From Zygaena filipendulae (lineage: Eukaryota; Arthropoda; Insecta; Lepidoptera; Zygaenidae): 64,000 nt of DNA. The position numbers were made by a program, and so were the translations under genes. Below, piece by piece: positions 1-13,787 of this stretch; the stretch's first letter is position 1, and each line of letters opens with the position of its first letter. The notes below the pieces were generated by a model. It made no database searches. It had not been told where the DNA came from and saw only the letters and a list, made by a program, of their open reading frames with translations. The stretch covers positions 4,362,501-4,426,500 of the forward strand of contig OU015669.1 in NCBI GenBank assembly GCA_907165275.2, read 5' to 3'.

Positions 1-422
1 TAGATTTTTTATCGAGACTAATTGATAGATACATTTATCATGTTGTGTGGTTAGCCGATAACGTAGTAGGTAGTCTTGTCTAGTTTAATTAGTACGGTAA
101 CATAACTTGTGTAAGGTTAGTAACGATTGTCGAGCATATTATTTATAATAATATAGTATATTTTTCAATGGTAAGTACTTCCTTTGAACTTAAATCGTTT
201 GATCTACAATTCTGTGAAGCTATTATATTTATCAAAACCTATCGAGGTATTGTGGTATGGCACGCTTTAGATCCACCGTTTGACATCAAAGGCCTTGCAG
301 CAAATCTCAATTCTGCAATGTAAGTAAGTATTTGGGAGTCAAATTGTTGTTTTTCTCACCCACTATAAAAGAAAATCCTATAAAAAAAGAAAAAAAAAGA
401 AAGAAATCTGTAAAAGAAATAT
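1..422. other. Intergenic, nothing recognised
   Basis: AT-rich sequence with no long frame and no repeat I can identify. Confidence 0.6.
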
Positions 423-677
423 GAAAGTGAGTTTTTTGTTTGTTACACTTTCACGTCTTCACGCCTCAACCGCGGTTGAAACCGAGAGGAACAGCTATTA
501 TGGGTATACTAGCACCTATACTAGCTGTTGCATACTATGCAACAGCTAGTATAGGTAATAGCTATACTAGCTGTTGCAAAGCATGCAACATTTCATGGCG
601 ATCGGTTGAGCCGTTAAGGCGTGATAGCGTAACAAACAAACAAACTCACTTTCGCATTTATAATATTAGTAAGGATT
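423..677. repeat. Head-to-head Helitron-like copies with central palindrome
   Basis: A plus-oriented start (GAAAGTGAGTTTTTTGTTTG) and a minus-oriented end (CAAACTCACTTTCGC) face each other, so the whole segment can fold back. A 41-bp perfect palindrome lies between them. Confidence 0.7.
515..555. repeat. 41-bp perfect palindrome
   Basis: Arms CCTATACTAGCTGTTGCATA around one C. A third copy of the arm (TATACTAGCTGTTGCA) follows at 563-578. Confidence 0.85.
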
Positions 678-2483
678 GTATAAAACTTGTCATACTATAT
701 TTTTTTTTTAGAATACCTTCCCTATTTATTAACAAGATTCTCTCAATTTAAATCCAGTTCTCTTTGTCAGTAGTCCAAATTCATTAAGTAGGTAGGTAGG
801 TATACAGGATGTTACAGAAAGGTCTAGTCAAAGTCATATTTCAAGATCGTGATCTGGTAATCTTATACAATATTTCGACCGTAATATTTAGCCCAAAAGT
901 CTTACTGTAGAATTTTACAATCGAAAGAAAAATATTTTTAACGACGACTTCCACAACAAAATAAACATGTCAAATCACTAGATAGGTCTTAAATCGGTTA
1001 CAGCCACGGGTAACGGGTTCAACATCGCTTAATGCAAATTATGACCTTTTAGGTTTTTTACAGACAAGTTAATAAAGACAAATCTTGCTTTTAGAGTAAT
1101 TTATTTCATGGTACCTATTGGTTCCGTTACTTGTTTCAAATCATTGCAGATGATAACGTGGACACAATCATCAAATATGACTACACTTTTTTTGTAACAC
1201 CCTGTATACTATACTAGGTATTGAAATCAAATTCAAATCCGGAAAATTTTAGTTTTTAAAATTCATTAAGTGTGAAAATAAAATTTAAATGGATCTCCAC
1301 GACGACTTTAAAATTAAAAAAAAAAACTATTTTGGCATCTTTTTGTTAAGTATGAGGTACCTATTTTTCATATTCACACAAAGAAAGGAAGTTTCCTTTC
1401 CGACTATACTCAATGCTCAGTCGAAACTACTGAATCTAGAAACATGAAATAATATCTATAAAAATACAGAAACATAAAATTTTAACAATAGGTACCTATA
1501 GTTTCCGTGTGCGTCGTAAAGATTCGATAATAAATTATTTTAGGAAATTCAACACCAATTAAGTGAAAAGGGGTGTGAAAGTTCGTAAGTCTAAATAAGG
1601 TAATTTTTGAAGTTATAGTAAAAAGAAATCAATATTTAGGCTGTTGTTTCCATATAAATATTATTGCAAGGTTTTTGCTAATACAACCTTTAACCCGACA
1701 TCAAGTCCTAAAAATAGCAGGTCGATACGCGTACAAAGAAACATCGATCATAAGTCGCTATTTTTAAAGATCATTTTAGTCAGAACTTTAGTGTGGCGGT
1801 CACCGTAAAAGCGACGCACGCATGAAATTTGATTTTCGATTTTTCACTTCCAAGTATTTTTAATAAAAAAGAGCTTTACAGTTTACTGGCTGTCCAATAC
1901 AATTAGTAATTTTATTTTCAAATTAGAATACATTGATCAAATATATGCATATCTAAGTTAAATGCAAGTCTTAACTCGAAACTTGCATTTCACTTAAGGT
2001 TGTTTACTGTACTTAATGATGTTTTAATGTTTATCCTTCTGATTTTTGGGTCGCTAGTTAACGATTGGTAAGACAACGTTGTCGAGACTCTCGGCCCTGG
2101 CTTCTAGGATTAAATTAGCATTTTTATTTAATGCCTACCTATTTATTATTACGGTTTTAATAACTTTTATTACAAACTTGAAATCTGTATAGTGGTGATA
2201 TAGAATTCATATTCATATTAGTATTCCCAATATAATTTTGAATTTCCTTTCGCCTCAGAGTGAGGGTGGGTGAAACCGCGCGGGTTAGCTAGTATTCTTT
2301 GTATAATAACTTTTATTATTAGGGCCAAGAATCGAACTCACTAAGCTCGGTTGATGTCTGAAATGAGCGGGGCTTAGAGGGAAATATTTATGTGTATTTA
2401 CCTATATAAAGTGGAAAAAGTATAATATTTGTATATATTCGCATAAGCTCTTAAACGCCACTGACTTCGTTATATTATATACT
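678..2483. other. Intergenic, no gene
   Basis: AT-rich. Only a Helitron-like scrap (GGGTGAAACCGCGCGGG near 2268) is recognisable. Confidence 0.6.
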
Positions 2484-2630
2484 AGCTGATTCCCGCGGTT
2501 TCACCCGCGTTAAATTCATAATTCCCGGGGAAATTCTAGGAATAAAATTACCCTATGTGCTATTCTGTATCCCTGACAACGTGTATTCATGATGTTTCAA
2601 AGTTTTCCTGATGATCGATTAAGTTGTTAA

Positions 2631-2958
2631 GCGCTCTCCACATTCGCGCGAAACACCCGCGAACTATAAGTGGACATAGATAAGCAATAGTGTGTTAACC
2701 TACACTGGAGAAATTTTGAGTAAATCGCGCCATTTTCTAGCAACATTTTCATGTTCAATATTTGGTTACATATTTGAGCAATGTAATAAAGTAAACACAT
2801 TTAAAAAACGTTCCCTAACTCTCAGTAAATCGTTCTGAATCAATAACTTAATTTTGTGGGGTAAAATGTTATTGCTTATCTGCGTCCAAGTGTGGTATCA
2901 TGGTTCGCGGCTGTTTCGCGGCTTCGCGAGCGGTTCGCGCGTGAATGTGGAGCGGCCT
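2631..2958. mobile_element. Outer MITE with GC-rich ends, TTAA flanks
   Basis: Imperfect inverted ends (CGCTCTCCACATTCGCGCG against CCGCTCCACATTCACGCGCG) enclose the element at 2672. TTAA lies at both junctions (2627-30, 2959-62). It interrupts a Helitron-like repeat that resumes at about 2963. Confidence 0.6.
2672..2887 (+). mobile_element. 4-bp-TSD MITE, copy 1
   Basis: Ends GGACATAGATAAGCAATA and the inverse of GGACGCAGATAAGCAATA, with perfect 4-bp direct repeats AAGT (2668-71, 2888-91). About 216 bp, non-coding. Nested inside another element. Confidence 0.85.
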
Positions 2959-3040
2959 TTAAGACGTGACAGGTGACAGACAGTCAGATAGACAGACCGA
3001 CTGACAGAGTTAAATACTTTACCATTTATAATATTAAGTA

Positions 3041-6000
3041 ATTATAGATACTAGATCTTTCACCGCATTTTGCAACATTTTGTATTTCTCTAAGTCTAAG
3101 AATATTCTTTAATCTAGGTTTTAGTACATATATATTATAGGAATTCCTCGGGTGAACCTGCGAGGATCGACTAGTAATTGCATATTTGTATACTAAGAGA
3201 GAGATTTTCCTAATTAAAAATAAACCATATAAATTCAGTTTAAACGGGAGAAAAATGCTTCCTGGATTTCGAAACTAAATGAAATTTCCAAATCCGTTTA
3301 CTCGAAAAAGAAGTAGACAAATGTTTTTTTTTTTTTAATTCACGCTAGTTAAAGTAAAAGATAGTTCTTTTCTGCTCCCTCGAGGAATTTTCTTGTAGCA
3401 GCCATCATTGTGAGGGTTTCGCTGCCATTTCTTTTATTCATTTACGCTTTTGATTAAACAGTTTAGTACATATACCTACCAAAAGAGAGATAAGTTATTT
3501 TAATTTAAGTAATTGTAGGTATAATATAGAAGAAGACAAGAACTAACATCTAAATAACAAATAAACATAAATACTCGAGTAATCAATTAAAGTGTTAACA
3601 AAATAAACAATAGGAACGAAACGAAAACAGAGAAATTAAGTATAAAGGCTACAAAGACATTACATAAAACTATACCTCAAAAATAAATGAGCAACACTTT
3701 TTATCGAGAAACTTTTTTTATATTGGAATTGGGCCAAATTGACGGGATCTTTCAGGCGATTGATTCGACAGTCCACACTAACAAAACAGTGTATATCCTA
3801 CATACCTTCCTAACAAGTCAAAAATAATAAAAAGTACGAAATAAAAAATAAGCGGAGTTTAGACTTCCTCCTTTTTTGAAGCCATATTTATTTATTTAGG
3901 TAAGTAAATTATTATCTTTGTTTCAGTTTTACACATCTCCGTTTTAATTTATTTCAAGAGGAATACGTTGGCATCATTTTTCCACTACATTCGTTCACAG
4001 TGTTCACACGGTTACCAAGTGGGTCATTGCGGTCGGCAAAATATGATTTTTGGGTTCACGTCTTGTAAGAACAACAACAAAACTAAATATTAACATAAAA
4101 GTACAAAATAATTGAAACTTTTTATCTTGAAAATCAAAAACTAAATATAGGTAGGTAAGTCTTTTGTGTGTTTTATTTAATGTACCGTTGTAAGAATGAA
4201 GAAACTAAAACGCTATAATTTTGATTGTAGTGTAATAACTCATTTTTGCCAATACAGGGATCTTTAAAGGCATATTTATTGACACCACTCACAGTGAACG
4301 GCGTATCTAATAGAGTACAAATGAGAATCTTTGGTTAAATACGAGTAGCTGTGAAGTGGAATTATTGGGGACAGTAACAAAAGCTTTTATCCTGTTAGTG
4401 GCTTTCAGACTTGCTCCATTTCTTCCTGAATGAGCCATGAGGAAGGCACATTATCGTGGATGAATAAGCGGTCAATGAGCTAGTAAAATAGATTCAATTG
4501 ATACATGAGCCCTGAACAATATGCGTAGGTATAATTATGTTGATATCCTACAATACTGCTTGCAAAAATAAACTAATAATAATAATTCCTTTATTTATTT
4601 CATAGCATGGTTTAACTTAGGTTTCTTACATGAAAAGAAAAGATATAACGATGAAACTAAAGATTTATTTCATTATAATAATGATCACAACCATTCTACT
4701 TCAATAACAAAATAGTAAAGAAAACTTTATCTAAGTTTTTCTCGTTAACAACTTTCTAATAAAGTCTTCGGGAGACGTCTGTAATTAGAACAATAATAAT
4801 ATAATCAACTCAGCTCTCGAATTCGCTATGTATAAAAACAAAATTGAAGTGTTTGTTTGTAATGTTTAAATAACAGCTTTTTACTAGATGCATGTGATAT
4901 GGTACTTACAATATAACAAAAACCAAAAACCAAATTAATATTTTTTTTTAGGTTTGTCTGTCTGTCTATTTTTTCGGCTAATCTCTGAAACGGTTGAACC
5001 GATTTTGACACGACTTTATATAGGTAGCTCATGTTATAACGAAATAATTTAGGCTACTTTTATCAGAGTTTCTGCGGGAATTCCGATACTCGCGCTGGTG
5101 AAATGCACAGCTAGTACAGAATAATATCATAATATTATTTTTCCCAAACCGACACCATTTCACCGTCAACACAATTTACTTCGTTTACCTACGTAACGAT
5201 GAGATATAGTAACATTTTATATAAAAAAAAGTAAAAAGGTTGCTAGCGCTGCTCTAAAGTGATGTTAATGGGAGCAAATTGAACGCACACACGATTACGA
5301 TGACGTGTAACTGGGTGTACCTAATTATAAATGCGTATTTTAATGAGACTAAACTTAACTAAATGATATATAATTTAGTCGATCCCCCGCGATTTCACTC
5401 CTTTTAATTTCGGAGTTCCTGTGGGGATTCCGAGACGAGATAACGTACCCTATATAACTCAGGAACACTGGTTCCTGGGTGACATAAGCTCCAGTTAGCT
5501 TCCTGTACATAAATGAAAAAAAATCAGTTAAGTAGTTCTTGAGTTTAACCATTACAAACAAACAAAAAATCAAACCTTTTCTTTTTATAATAGTATGTAG
5601 TAGTATAGATATAGGCAAAAAATATATTAAGATGATACCCGCCTACCTGATGCCCGCATCTCCGATCACATTATGTTTGGAAGTTTTTTAGCGAGTAGAG
5701 ATATTATAATATTTTAATTAATTTTACATATAAAGTAGATTGGAGACTAAAAAGCAACGATATCGCTGAGCCCCAAATACAACAAATAAATCATTGAGTT
5801 TCTTTTGATAAAAAATTTGTTCATTTATTTTTAAGGGGTTACCCAAGGGTTAGCCTGCATAAAGGAAGGATACTTATAGTGGATTACCAAATGGAGAACA
5901 TTAACTTTCTGTAATCATAATAAAATTGTCGTAAAAACTAATTAAGACACTTTAACCTAGTTAAATGAGTTTATACCTACTTTTGTGAAAATTTCGGCAC

Positions 6001-6854
6001 TCGTCTTCGTAAATTCAGTTATGTAACTACAAGCCTTTGATAAAATCATCCGTCCCTTTTTTCTTTCATTTTCTCGCTCGTATATTATGTGAGTGAGGGC
6101 TGGACATGCTGGCGGGGTCGGGTAACGATCGTGAACGCCGGTCCGACCTTTATAAGGAAGGCGATAATCTCCTACTTACCTCAGACGGTGACGAAAGACC
6201 CGTTTGCATCATATTCGGTGGCCAAGTACCTAATATATTCTTTCACCGAAATATCAACTTTATATAAAAAATTTAAGGTTGAAATTGCGCGTGTAAAGCA
6301 TGTAAGTTTTAAAAAACGGCGCACGGCGTAGGTACCTAAAGCTATAAGAGTCTAAGAATTGATGGCAGCCCCGCTGGATACCTAGGTACTATAAACTCTA
6401 CATTCTGAGAGTTTATTTTACGTTCAATAAAGTTGAAATTGTTCGCTCAATAATATATGTTTTCGCCGAATATTATTTAGCTGGATTGGTGGCTTAACTA
6501 GTTAACTAGTAGCAAAACCAATCCAAATAATCGTGTCTTAAACTCGGTCAGGAGATGATGGCTAGTAAATTCTCCGCAAATAAAAACTATGACGTCTATG
6601 CTCGCTATCCACCTCTTGTTATACGTTTTTTGTTTGTTGGTTTATTGGTTTGTTTATTTGTTTAACATAGCACGATTATTACCTTCAAAGCTAGAAGATA
6701 AGGCTTTATAGATAAAACATAAATAGTAGAGAAAAATACCTAGTCATTAAAACATCTTTTTTCTAATGCTCAAACTGACAAAAAATAAAATAAAAAGAAT
6801 AACGCACCCTTATGAAGCCGAGGTGGTCGCTTGTATGGCAGTAAGTAAATCTTT
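3041..6854. other. Intergenic, no gene
   Basis: Contains degenerate Helitron-like scraps at about 3139-3176, 4940-5116 and 5375-5595. A GC-richer stretch at 6085-6235 has a strong donor-like GTAAGT on the minus strand, but no exon could be anchored. Confidence 0.55.
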
Positions 6855-7042
6855 ACTATTATAAAAGCGAATGTGAGTTTGTTTGTTTATTACGTTTTCA
6901 CGCCTCAACGGCTCAACGGATCATCATGCAATTTTGCATACACGTTGTCAGGGATACAGAGAAGGACATAGGGTCCTTTCTATCCCGTAATCCCCGCTGG
7001 AACTCCGAAATCACCGCGGGTGAAACCGCGGGGATCAGCTAG
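6855..7042 (+). repeat. Helitron-like copy
   Basis: Runs from CTATTATAAAAGCGAATGTG to the CCGCGGGTGAAACCGCGG hairpin and a CAGCTAG end. One of the fullest copies. Confidence 0.8.
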
Positions 7043-7107
7043 TAGTAAAATAAAATTAAAACATTTTAGATTCAAATTATACGAGCTATTCAACCCGACG
7101 CGCGACG

Positions 7108-7240
7108 TCCCGATTGGCGCAGTAGATCACCATGCCTGCCCGCTAATCAAGAGGTTATGGGTTCGATTCCCGGTGGGGGTGCACTTTGTGTGATTAACAC
7201 AGGGTTCCACTTTCTAGTCTGGGTGTTTTTATATATCTTA
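7108..7240 (+). repeat. tRNA-derived SINE
   Basis: A-box-like TTGGCGCAGTAGATC and a perfect B box GGTTCGATTCC mark a tRNA-related head. The tail (ACACAGGGTTCCACTTTCTA...) recurs reversed at 45434 and 54676. It does not fold into a complete tRNA, so it is not called a tRNA gene. Confidence 0.7.
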
Positions 7241-8179
7241 TAATATATATGTAATTCAATGGAGTATATACCACGTTTGGTTAGTTTTCACGACACAAGC
7301 ACACAGCACAGCACAGTTGTGAAATGGAAATAAATAAACAAAGAACATCAATAGAATAGAACTTTCAAAGTAACAAAAACAATTTCATTTTAAACCTAGC
7401 ATTATTGAACATGAGTTTCACGTAAACCTAATTGAAAGTCTTACAAATTCAGTGTAAAAATAAATATAGACGATTTCTTAACAAAGTAGAATTAATAATA
7501 GGGTGACGATGTAATAGTCAAAGTGTTCCCCGAGAGGTGGCTCCTTTGAATTATTCATCCCTCCGGAGAAATGGCGCGGTTTTTGAAGAATCGCTTTTGC
7601 ACTACAGCGCCGTGAGAACGGAGTTCTACTCGTACCTATATTGCTTTTTACGATGCTCTATTACAGTTGTTGATTGATGTTAAACTTTGTTTAACCCAAA
7701 AAGTTTAGTGTCAGTTAGCTCTTTGGCCTTACGGCAAATCTACGGGTATAAACATTGAGTATTAAAATTTTAATTAATTTGTGTTAAACAAGTTGAATAA
7801 TGCACTAGAAAATAACCCCAAAGTGTGCGGTGGCACGGCACGAAACTACGTTAGCGCCAAAAAACGTAGTCACATGATCTACTAGTTGTTCAACCACACT
7901 TTCAGTTCCATAACTCTACATTAGATGAGTTCTACGCCTAATAATTATATGATGGTAAATTACCAAGAGCCAAGTCTATACACACCGCATTCTCTTCCCG
8001 CAAATTATTATTTGGTCCGCATTACTCGCATGACGTCACACCTCGACGCGGTAAATAGCCTGCCTATAATAAATACAACTAATGACACACTCTACATCCG
8101 CATACCATAATTATTTTGGCCTGTAGGTGTGTATGTGTTACGGTCAATTTGATAAATACGTTAAATTTTTATTAATATT
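7241..8179. other. Intergenic, no gene
   Basis: No recognised repeat or frame; the 61-codon frame at 7925 has no signature. Confidence 0.55.
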
Positions 8180-8540
8180 ACCTACCTATGTATAAGTGCG
8201 AAAGTGAGTTTGTTTGTTTGTTACGCTTTCATGGCTAAACGGCTCAACCGATCACCACAATTTTGCATAGGCACACGTTGTCAGGGGTACAGAGAAGGAC
8301 ACGTGCTACTTTTTGTCCCGGAATTCCTACGTGAACTCCGAAATTAACGCGGAAGAACACTATTACTTTATTTATCGACTAGCTGTGCCCCGCAGTTTCA
8401 CCCGCGGTAATTTTGGAGTTCCCGCGGGAATTCCGGGATAAAAAGTACCCTATATCCTTCTCTGTACCCCTGTAAACGTACATGCCAAATTTCTTCCAAA
8501 TTCGTTCAGCCGTTTTTGCGTGATTGAGTAAACGTATGCG
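8180..8540. repeat. Two Helitron-like copies, opposite orientation
   Basis: A plus copy (8180-8355) lacks its CTAG end. A minus copy starts CTAGCTGTGCCCCGC at 8379. Confidence 0.75.
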
Positions 8541-8707
8541 AGGATAAGAGTTCGAAAGCGCATTTTCATCCGACTTGCTTCAAATTCATCGTCACTGCTC
8601 AGCTCCTATGTGTCTTAGCGTTATGTTACCTGCCCAGGAGTATGGACTACAATCGTACCAAGTTTGGTTAAAATCCCTTCAGTAGTTTTTGACCCATGCG
8701 TGCACAT

Positions 8708-8708
<1 letters not shown>

Positions 8709-8742
<34 letters not shown>
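8709..8742 (+). repeat. Tetranucleotide microsatellite (CAGA)n
   Basis: Uninterrupted CAGA units, about eight and a half copies. Confidence 0.9.
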
Positions 8743-8744
<2 letters not shown>

Positions 8745-8994
8745 AAATTTACTGATTGCATTTTTGGCATCAGTATCGATCACCATTCATCCTCCAATAT
8801 TAATTTTGAATATATATTCAATGTACAGAATTGACCTCTCTACAGTTTTATTATAAGTATAGATGTTAATAGCAGCCAGTATACTAAGAATTTTTTTGCA
8901 ACGCTACCTCCCGAACTATTCATTAAACTTTGCATACTATCTACACATTTTCAAGGGTAGGTACAGAAAAAAATATAGGGTAGTAAGTACTTTT

Positions 8995-9243
8995 ATCTCG
9001 GAATACCCGCGGGACCTCCGAAACTTACGCAGTTAAAACCGCAGGAATACCGGGATAAAAAGTACCCTATATTTCACTCGGAGTTCCCGCGGGAATTCAG
9101 GAATAAAAAGTGCCCTATGTCCTCCTAGCTGTATCTCTTACAACGTGCGTGCAAAATTTCATGATGATCGGTTGAGCCGTTAAGGCGTGAAAGCATAACA
9201 AACTAACAAAGAGACTCACTATCGCATTATAATATTAGTAAGA
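8995..9243. repeat. Back-to-back Helitron-like copies
   Basis: The plus 3' part runs directly into a minus copy ending TATAATATTAGTAAGAA. Confidence 0.7.
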
Positions 9244-9584
9244 ATTATAGATTGTTACCGACGAAGCCGGTAAAAGTGTTTAATTTTACACTTTTATCTT
9301 TTATCAAAGTGACATACCTATATGTATATAGGCACATGATAGACGTAAATCCTTAAAACGCTACGTCCTGTAGCCGAATGGTAAAACATTAAAATTCAGA
9401 CAGTTTTATTCGAAACTTTATAAATTTTTGACGTACTTAAAATTCTGCACAAATAACTTCAAATGAACTTTAATATCTACTACATAAATTTTAAATGACT
9501 TAAACTTGGCTCGCTTTTTCACGGATCTAAAATTTAATTAATTCTTCACATTCTATCGTCAAAATTCATTGCTTTATATTATAA

Positions 9585-9780
9585 CTAGCTGTACCCCGCG
9601 GTTTTACCCGCGGAAATTTCGGAGTTCCCGCGGTAATTCCAGGATAAAAAGTATCTTATGTCCTTATCTGTATCTCTGACAACGTGTATGCAAAATTTTA
9701 TGATGATCCGTTGAGCCGTTAAGGTGTGAAAGAGTAACAATCAAACTCACTTTCGCATTTATAATATTATCTAGTAAGGA
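9585..9780 (-). repeat. Helitron-like copy
   Basis: CTAGCTGTACCCCGCGG to TATAATATTATCTAGTAAGG. Confidence 0.75.
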
Positions 9781-12700
9781 TAATAAAGATGAAGCCGTAA
9801 CGTAAAGTCTGTGATTTGCGAGATCCAAAATATTACTGAATTATCATACTTTCAGCGCATTATTACATATAACGCAGATATCTAGAGGTATATGGTTTAC
9901 TTGAGACGTAGTACTTCTAAGAACCTTGTTCAGGCGAGTATCTTTTCACGGGTCGCTTTGTATTCCCCTTTTATTGCACGTGAATGTAACTATGTACATT
10001 GTTAGTGGAATTGTGTGAGAGTATAACGGTGCCTTGAGAAAATATCCTTGCGAAAATTCAAAGTAAAGATGTTGCTACACTAGAATTTCTTTTGAGATTA
10101 ATAAAAGCAAATTACTTTTAAGAGACGAGCTTCTCTTTCAACATTTGCCAGCAGGGCTATTATGTAACTTTTGTTGCTATCATATTTCAGTTTCAATCAG
10201 AAAAATAGCGATTTTATGATCAATTAATCATGTTTAGACAGCTTCAACTTTTGAAGTATGTTTATTTTAGTTGATTGCTAGATATTGTAGATGTCAAAAA
10301 GTAAATTTTTTAATCGCAAAACCGCCATATTTTTTATTGCAACCGAAAAATGATAGAAACAAAAGTTACGTAATAGCCCCTCTGGTATGTTGTTTACCTA
10401 CCGAGTTTGAGAGACATCGGCACGCCGCGCCACCGCGCCGCGCCTTGCAACTCTTGCTTTTGAAATCACATCACATATTTAACGAGATATCTTACAGTCA
10501 CTGATAACGGAGTGACGTTTTATTAAAATTCGACTCAACTCAACCGCATATAATTACATGTGTAGGTACCTAAACAGAGTTTTTTGAACTGTATAAATTT
10601 TGCAAGAATTGCTTATACCCGTTTTTGCATCTCCAACCTTCTGAAAACATGGCCTTGAAATAGTTTATCGATACTTAATATTACAAAGAGAAAAGGTTAT
10701 ATTTATAGATTTTTGTTTGATTGTAATTCATAAACTAAAAAACTAGGTACTTTACCGATTTTAAAAATTCTTTCACTCTTCTCGTACAGTGTTCCTGAGT
10801 GAAAAATTGTACTTCGAGATTAACGCGAGTGAAACCGTGGGAGTCGACTAGTTATACAATAAATGCCAGGGCCCCATAATTCTGCACATCGTAATAATAT
10901 CTATGTATTTCGATAGTATCAAAGGCATTTACCTACTTATCTAGTAGCATGCTTTTTTTAACTGCCTTCACTTTATTTTAAAATTACTCGACAGTCTGAC
11001 TCCTTTTTTTTTTCAAACAAAGCTTGAAGTAAAACTTCGCGCAACCTTGCCCTACTAAGATACTCACTAAATTCTTGTCTCCAACATCTCTTCCGACTCC
11101 CAGAGCCAATTACGTCTGATAATCAAGCTCATTGTTACGGGCTGTCAGCCGCAGACCGAGGTATACCTCAGTCGGTAGGTATGCAACGAGGTAAAATACA
11201 TTAGATACAGCAATTACTATTGTATATTTATACAAGGTTTAAGGTTAAACATGGAACTTACTAAAGGATGGTATTTAGTACCTGATTCTCATGTCAAATA
11301 TCTAAGAAAAACATATTTATTTTTTAGAGTTAGATGAAAAAAAATTCTGGCGAATAATGGCGAAAATTAAGCGCGTAAGCTGTCGACGCGCTGATTGATC
11401 ATACCCACAAACTACATGGAGATACTATATCATACCGTAAAGATCATGCAACGCCCCATTTTCTCTGTGTTGCCACTGAACGCGTCGATAAAGGTCATTC
11501 TCAGCTGTAATCCACGTTTTTATTTAACATTTTCTCTGTTAATTATTAGTGATTTTTTTTTAGTTACATGTAAGCTCGAAGTTGTAAATCGAGTGTTTTA
11601 ATCATATAACTTTACGGGGCTGAAGCACTTAACGAGACGTTAATAATTTGATAACTAAAAATTACATTTTTTTATTCATTAAAAAAATCGTAATAATCGC
11701 TTAAAAAGGTTCCAATTCGCCAATTTTTGTAAGGTTTTCAATTTTATGTAAAAAAATTATATTATTCCATATAACTAACAGAGTTATAATTTTCCTTTTT
11801 TTTTGGGTGTGCTGGCATCGTGTCCGTCCTCTTCAAATAAACTTAGGTGTAATTCTACTTTCATTCCATCCGTAAGCATTTTGTTTAAATTTTTTCTCAG
11901 ACAAGTCTGATAATTTAACGATTGAATGTGAAACATGACTGTTGTGATGCAATGTAGAGTTACCTTATGACAAAAATTTATTTTTAATTGTTGTTTTTGT
12001 AACTTTAAACATAAAAATTTATAGTAAACTGTTACATAAACTGTTACATCTTTAATTTCTGTCGTAGTATCAACATCTAAATCATAATTTAACTATTCAA
12101 ATTTCCTATATATAAGATTTTTTATTCGATGCTTGGTAAGCATAGCAGGTTCGTGATACGTAGGTATTGAAATTAATTACTCCAACTTCGTGTTTATATT
12201 TCTTGAGGAAGCACGCGATAAAATCAATATGACCTTGACTTTTTGATTTAAAGAATACATTAAACACACCAAAACAGGAATTCTAACTAAACTTTATTCT
12301 TAAGCCTTATTACCTGGGTACTTTTAATCAAATTTTTAATCATGAGTCAATCGTACAGTCAAATCTTTAAATACTTACCTGTTCATATCATTATTAATGT
12401 AGGACAAGAATAAATGTTTTCAAGGGGGTTAAAAAATAAGTATTATATATACAATATACATACTACATAGGTACCTAAAATCCATCAGAGTAACCTGGTA
12501 AATATCACTATTATTGTTTCATCTCTAAGAAACTTCGATAAATACTTATTATACTATACGATAGATGGTGTGCCCTTTCGTTGTATTATATCGACTCTTA
12601 TATTAGTATATATAAAAATATATAAAAGTTTACTCCTGACGGAACAGGGAAGGTTTAGACAGAGTGTGTGGATGTGTTTTATTACTTTTATTCAATACGG

Positions 12701-13787
12701 GCACGGCTGTCATTTGATAAATTATTATTATTTAGAGCTGCTATTTATATTTACTAGCCGCCAGAGAGCCCAGAGACCGTTGCAATAGAAATAAAATATT
12801 ACTTGTGTTATAGCGTAGCTATGCTAGTTATTATCTCTATGAGTGTTGAATATATCACTATGTCGATAGTAACTGTAAATATTTGAATTTTTGTATAATT
12901 TTCGTTGTCCCGCGCGGTTTCACCCGCGATAATTTCGGAGTTCCCATGGAATTGTTCCATACAAACTTTGCAACCCCGTTTCACCACCTTAGGAGTTTAA
13001 TTTTCAAAAATCCTTTCTTATTAGATGCCTAAGTCATACGAAGAACACGCCCTCCAAGTGTCAGGTCTCTGTGATTAGCGGTTTAGGCTGTGCGTTGATC
13101 CGTCAGTCAGTCATTCAGGACAAAGCATTTTATATGTATAGATAGAAGAAGTTACCTATGTTTTATGCAAATAAATGATTTATGATTATGATTTACTGAC
13201 CCTCAAATAAAATGAAACCATAACAAACATTAACATGCACGGAAAAATATATTTTTTACGATACCTACTACCAGAACAGTTCCACAACATATAGTACGAA
13301 CAATATATTGTGGTACAGTCAGCTATTTTATTTGTAATCATTATTAGGTTTTATTCTAACGGGCAATATTCATATGATAACGGGCAACATTCAATTCTAG
13401 AGTTTACTATCTGTAGAGTTGTCACATAAGCAACTAAAAAATTTGGTAAAGTGTACCAAATTTTCGTTATAGAATCCAGATTTTTTTTCCGTGTGATTAC
13501 GACAATACGCGGCAACAGTAAACTATTGTATAAAATAAAAAACAAGTGTGTACCTACTTATACAACAGCACAAATGTATCAACCTAATTTTCTTTGACGT
13601 GAATATATAAATGTTACCCATGTTGCCAACTTCATGCACTTCCGCAGATTTTATACGCGTCACTTCCGTTGCCTACTGAAATTTCACTCTCTACTTGCCA
13701 AAAGAAGTATATCTAACTTCAAAAACTATTCAACATTATGTAGGTAAAGTATACCTATCGGGAAAATTGAATAAATGGGTGTGTGTA
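9781..13787. other. Intergenic, no gene
   Basis: About 4 kb of AT-rich sequence with Helitron-like scraps at 10820-10852 and 12905-12958. No coding signal. Confidence 0.55.
12905..12958 (-). repeat. Helitron-like fragment
   Basis: GCGCGGTTTCACCCGCGATA and GGAGTTCCCATGGAATT only. Confidence 0.5.

Larger units (their letters stand above)
2484..3040 (-). repeat. Helitron-like copy, split by nested MITEs
   Basis: Begins CTAGCTGATTCCCGCGG and resumes after the MITEs as GACGTGACAGGTGACAG, ending near TTATAATATTAAGTA. Confidence 0.65.

Noticed and set aside
6085..6330. Possible exon with strong donor on the minus strand
   Set aside because: No acceptor, domain or partner exon could be found, so coding use is not supported.
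7108..7180. Functional tRNA gene
   Set aside because: The promoter boxes are present, but the arms do not pair into a full cloverleaf and the tail recurs as a repeat, so it is a SINE.
8709..8742. CRISPR-like or other short regular array
   Set aside because: It is a plain tetranucleotide microsatellite; no spaced direct repeats of CRISPR type exist in the window.
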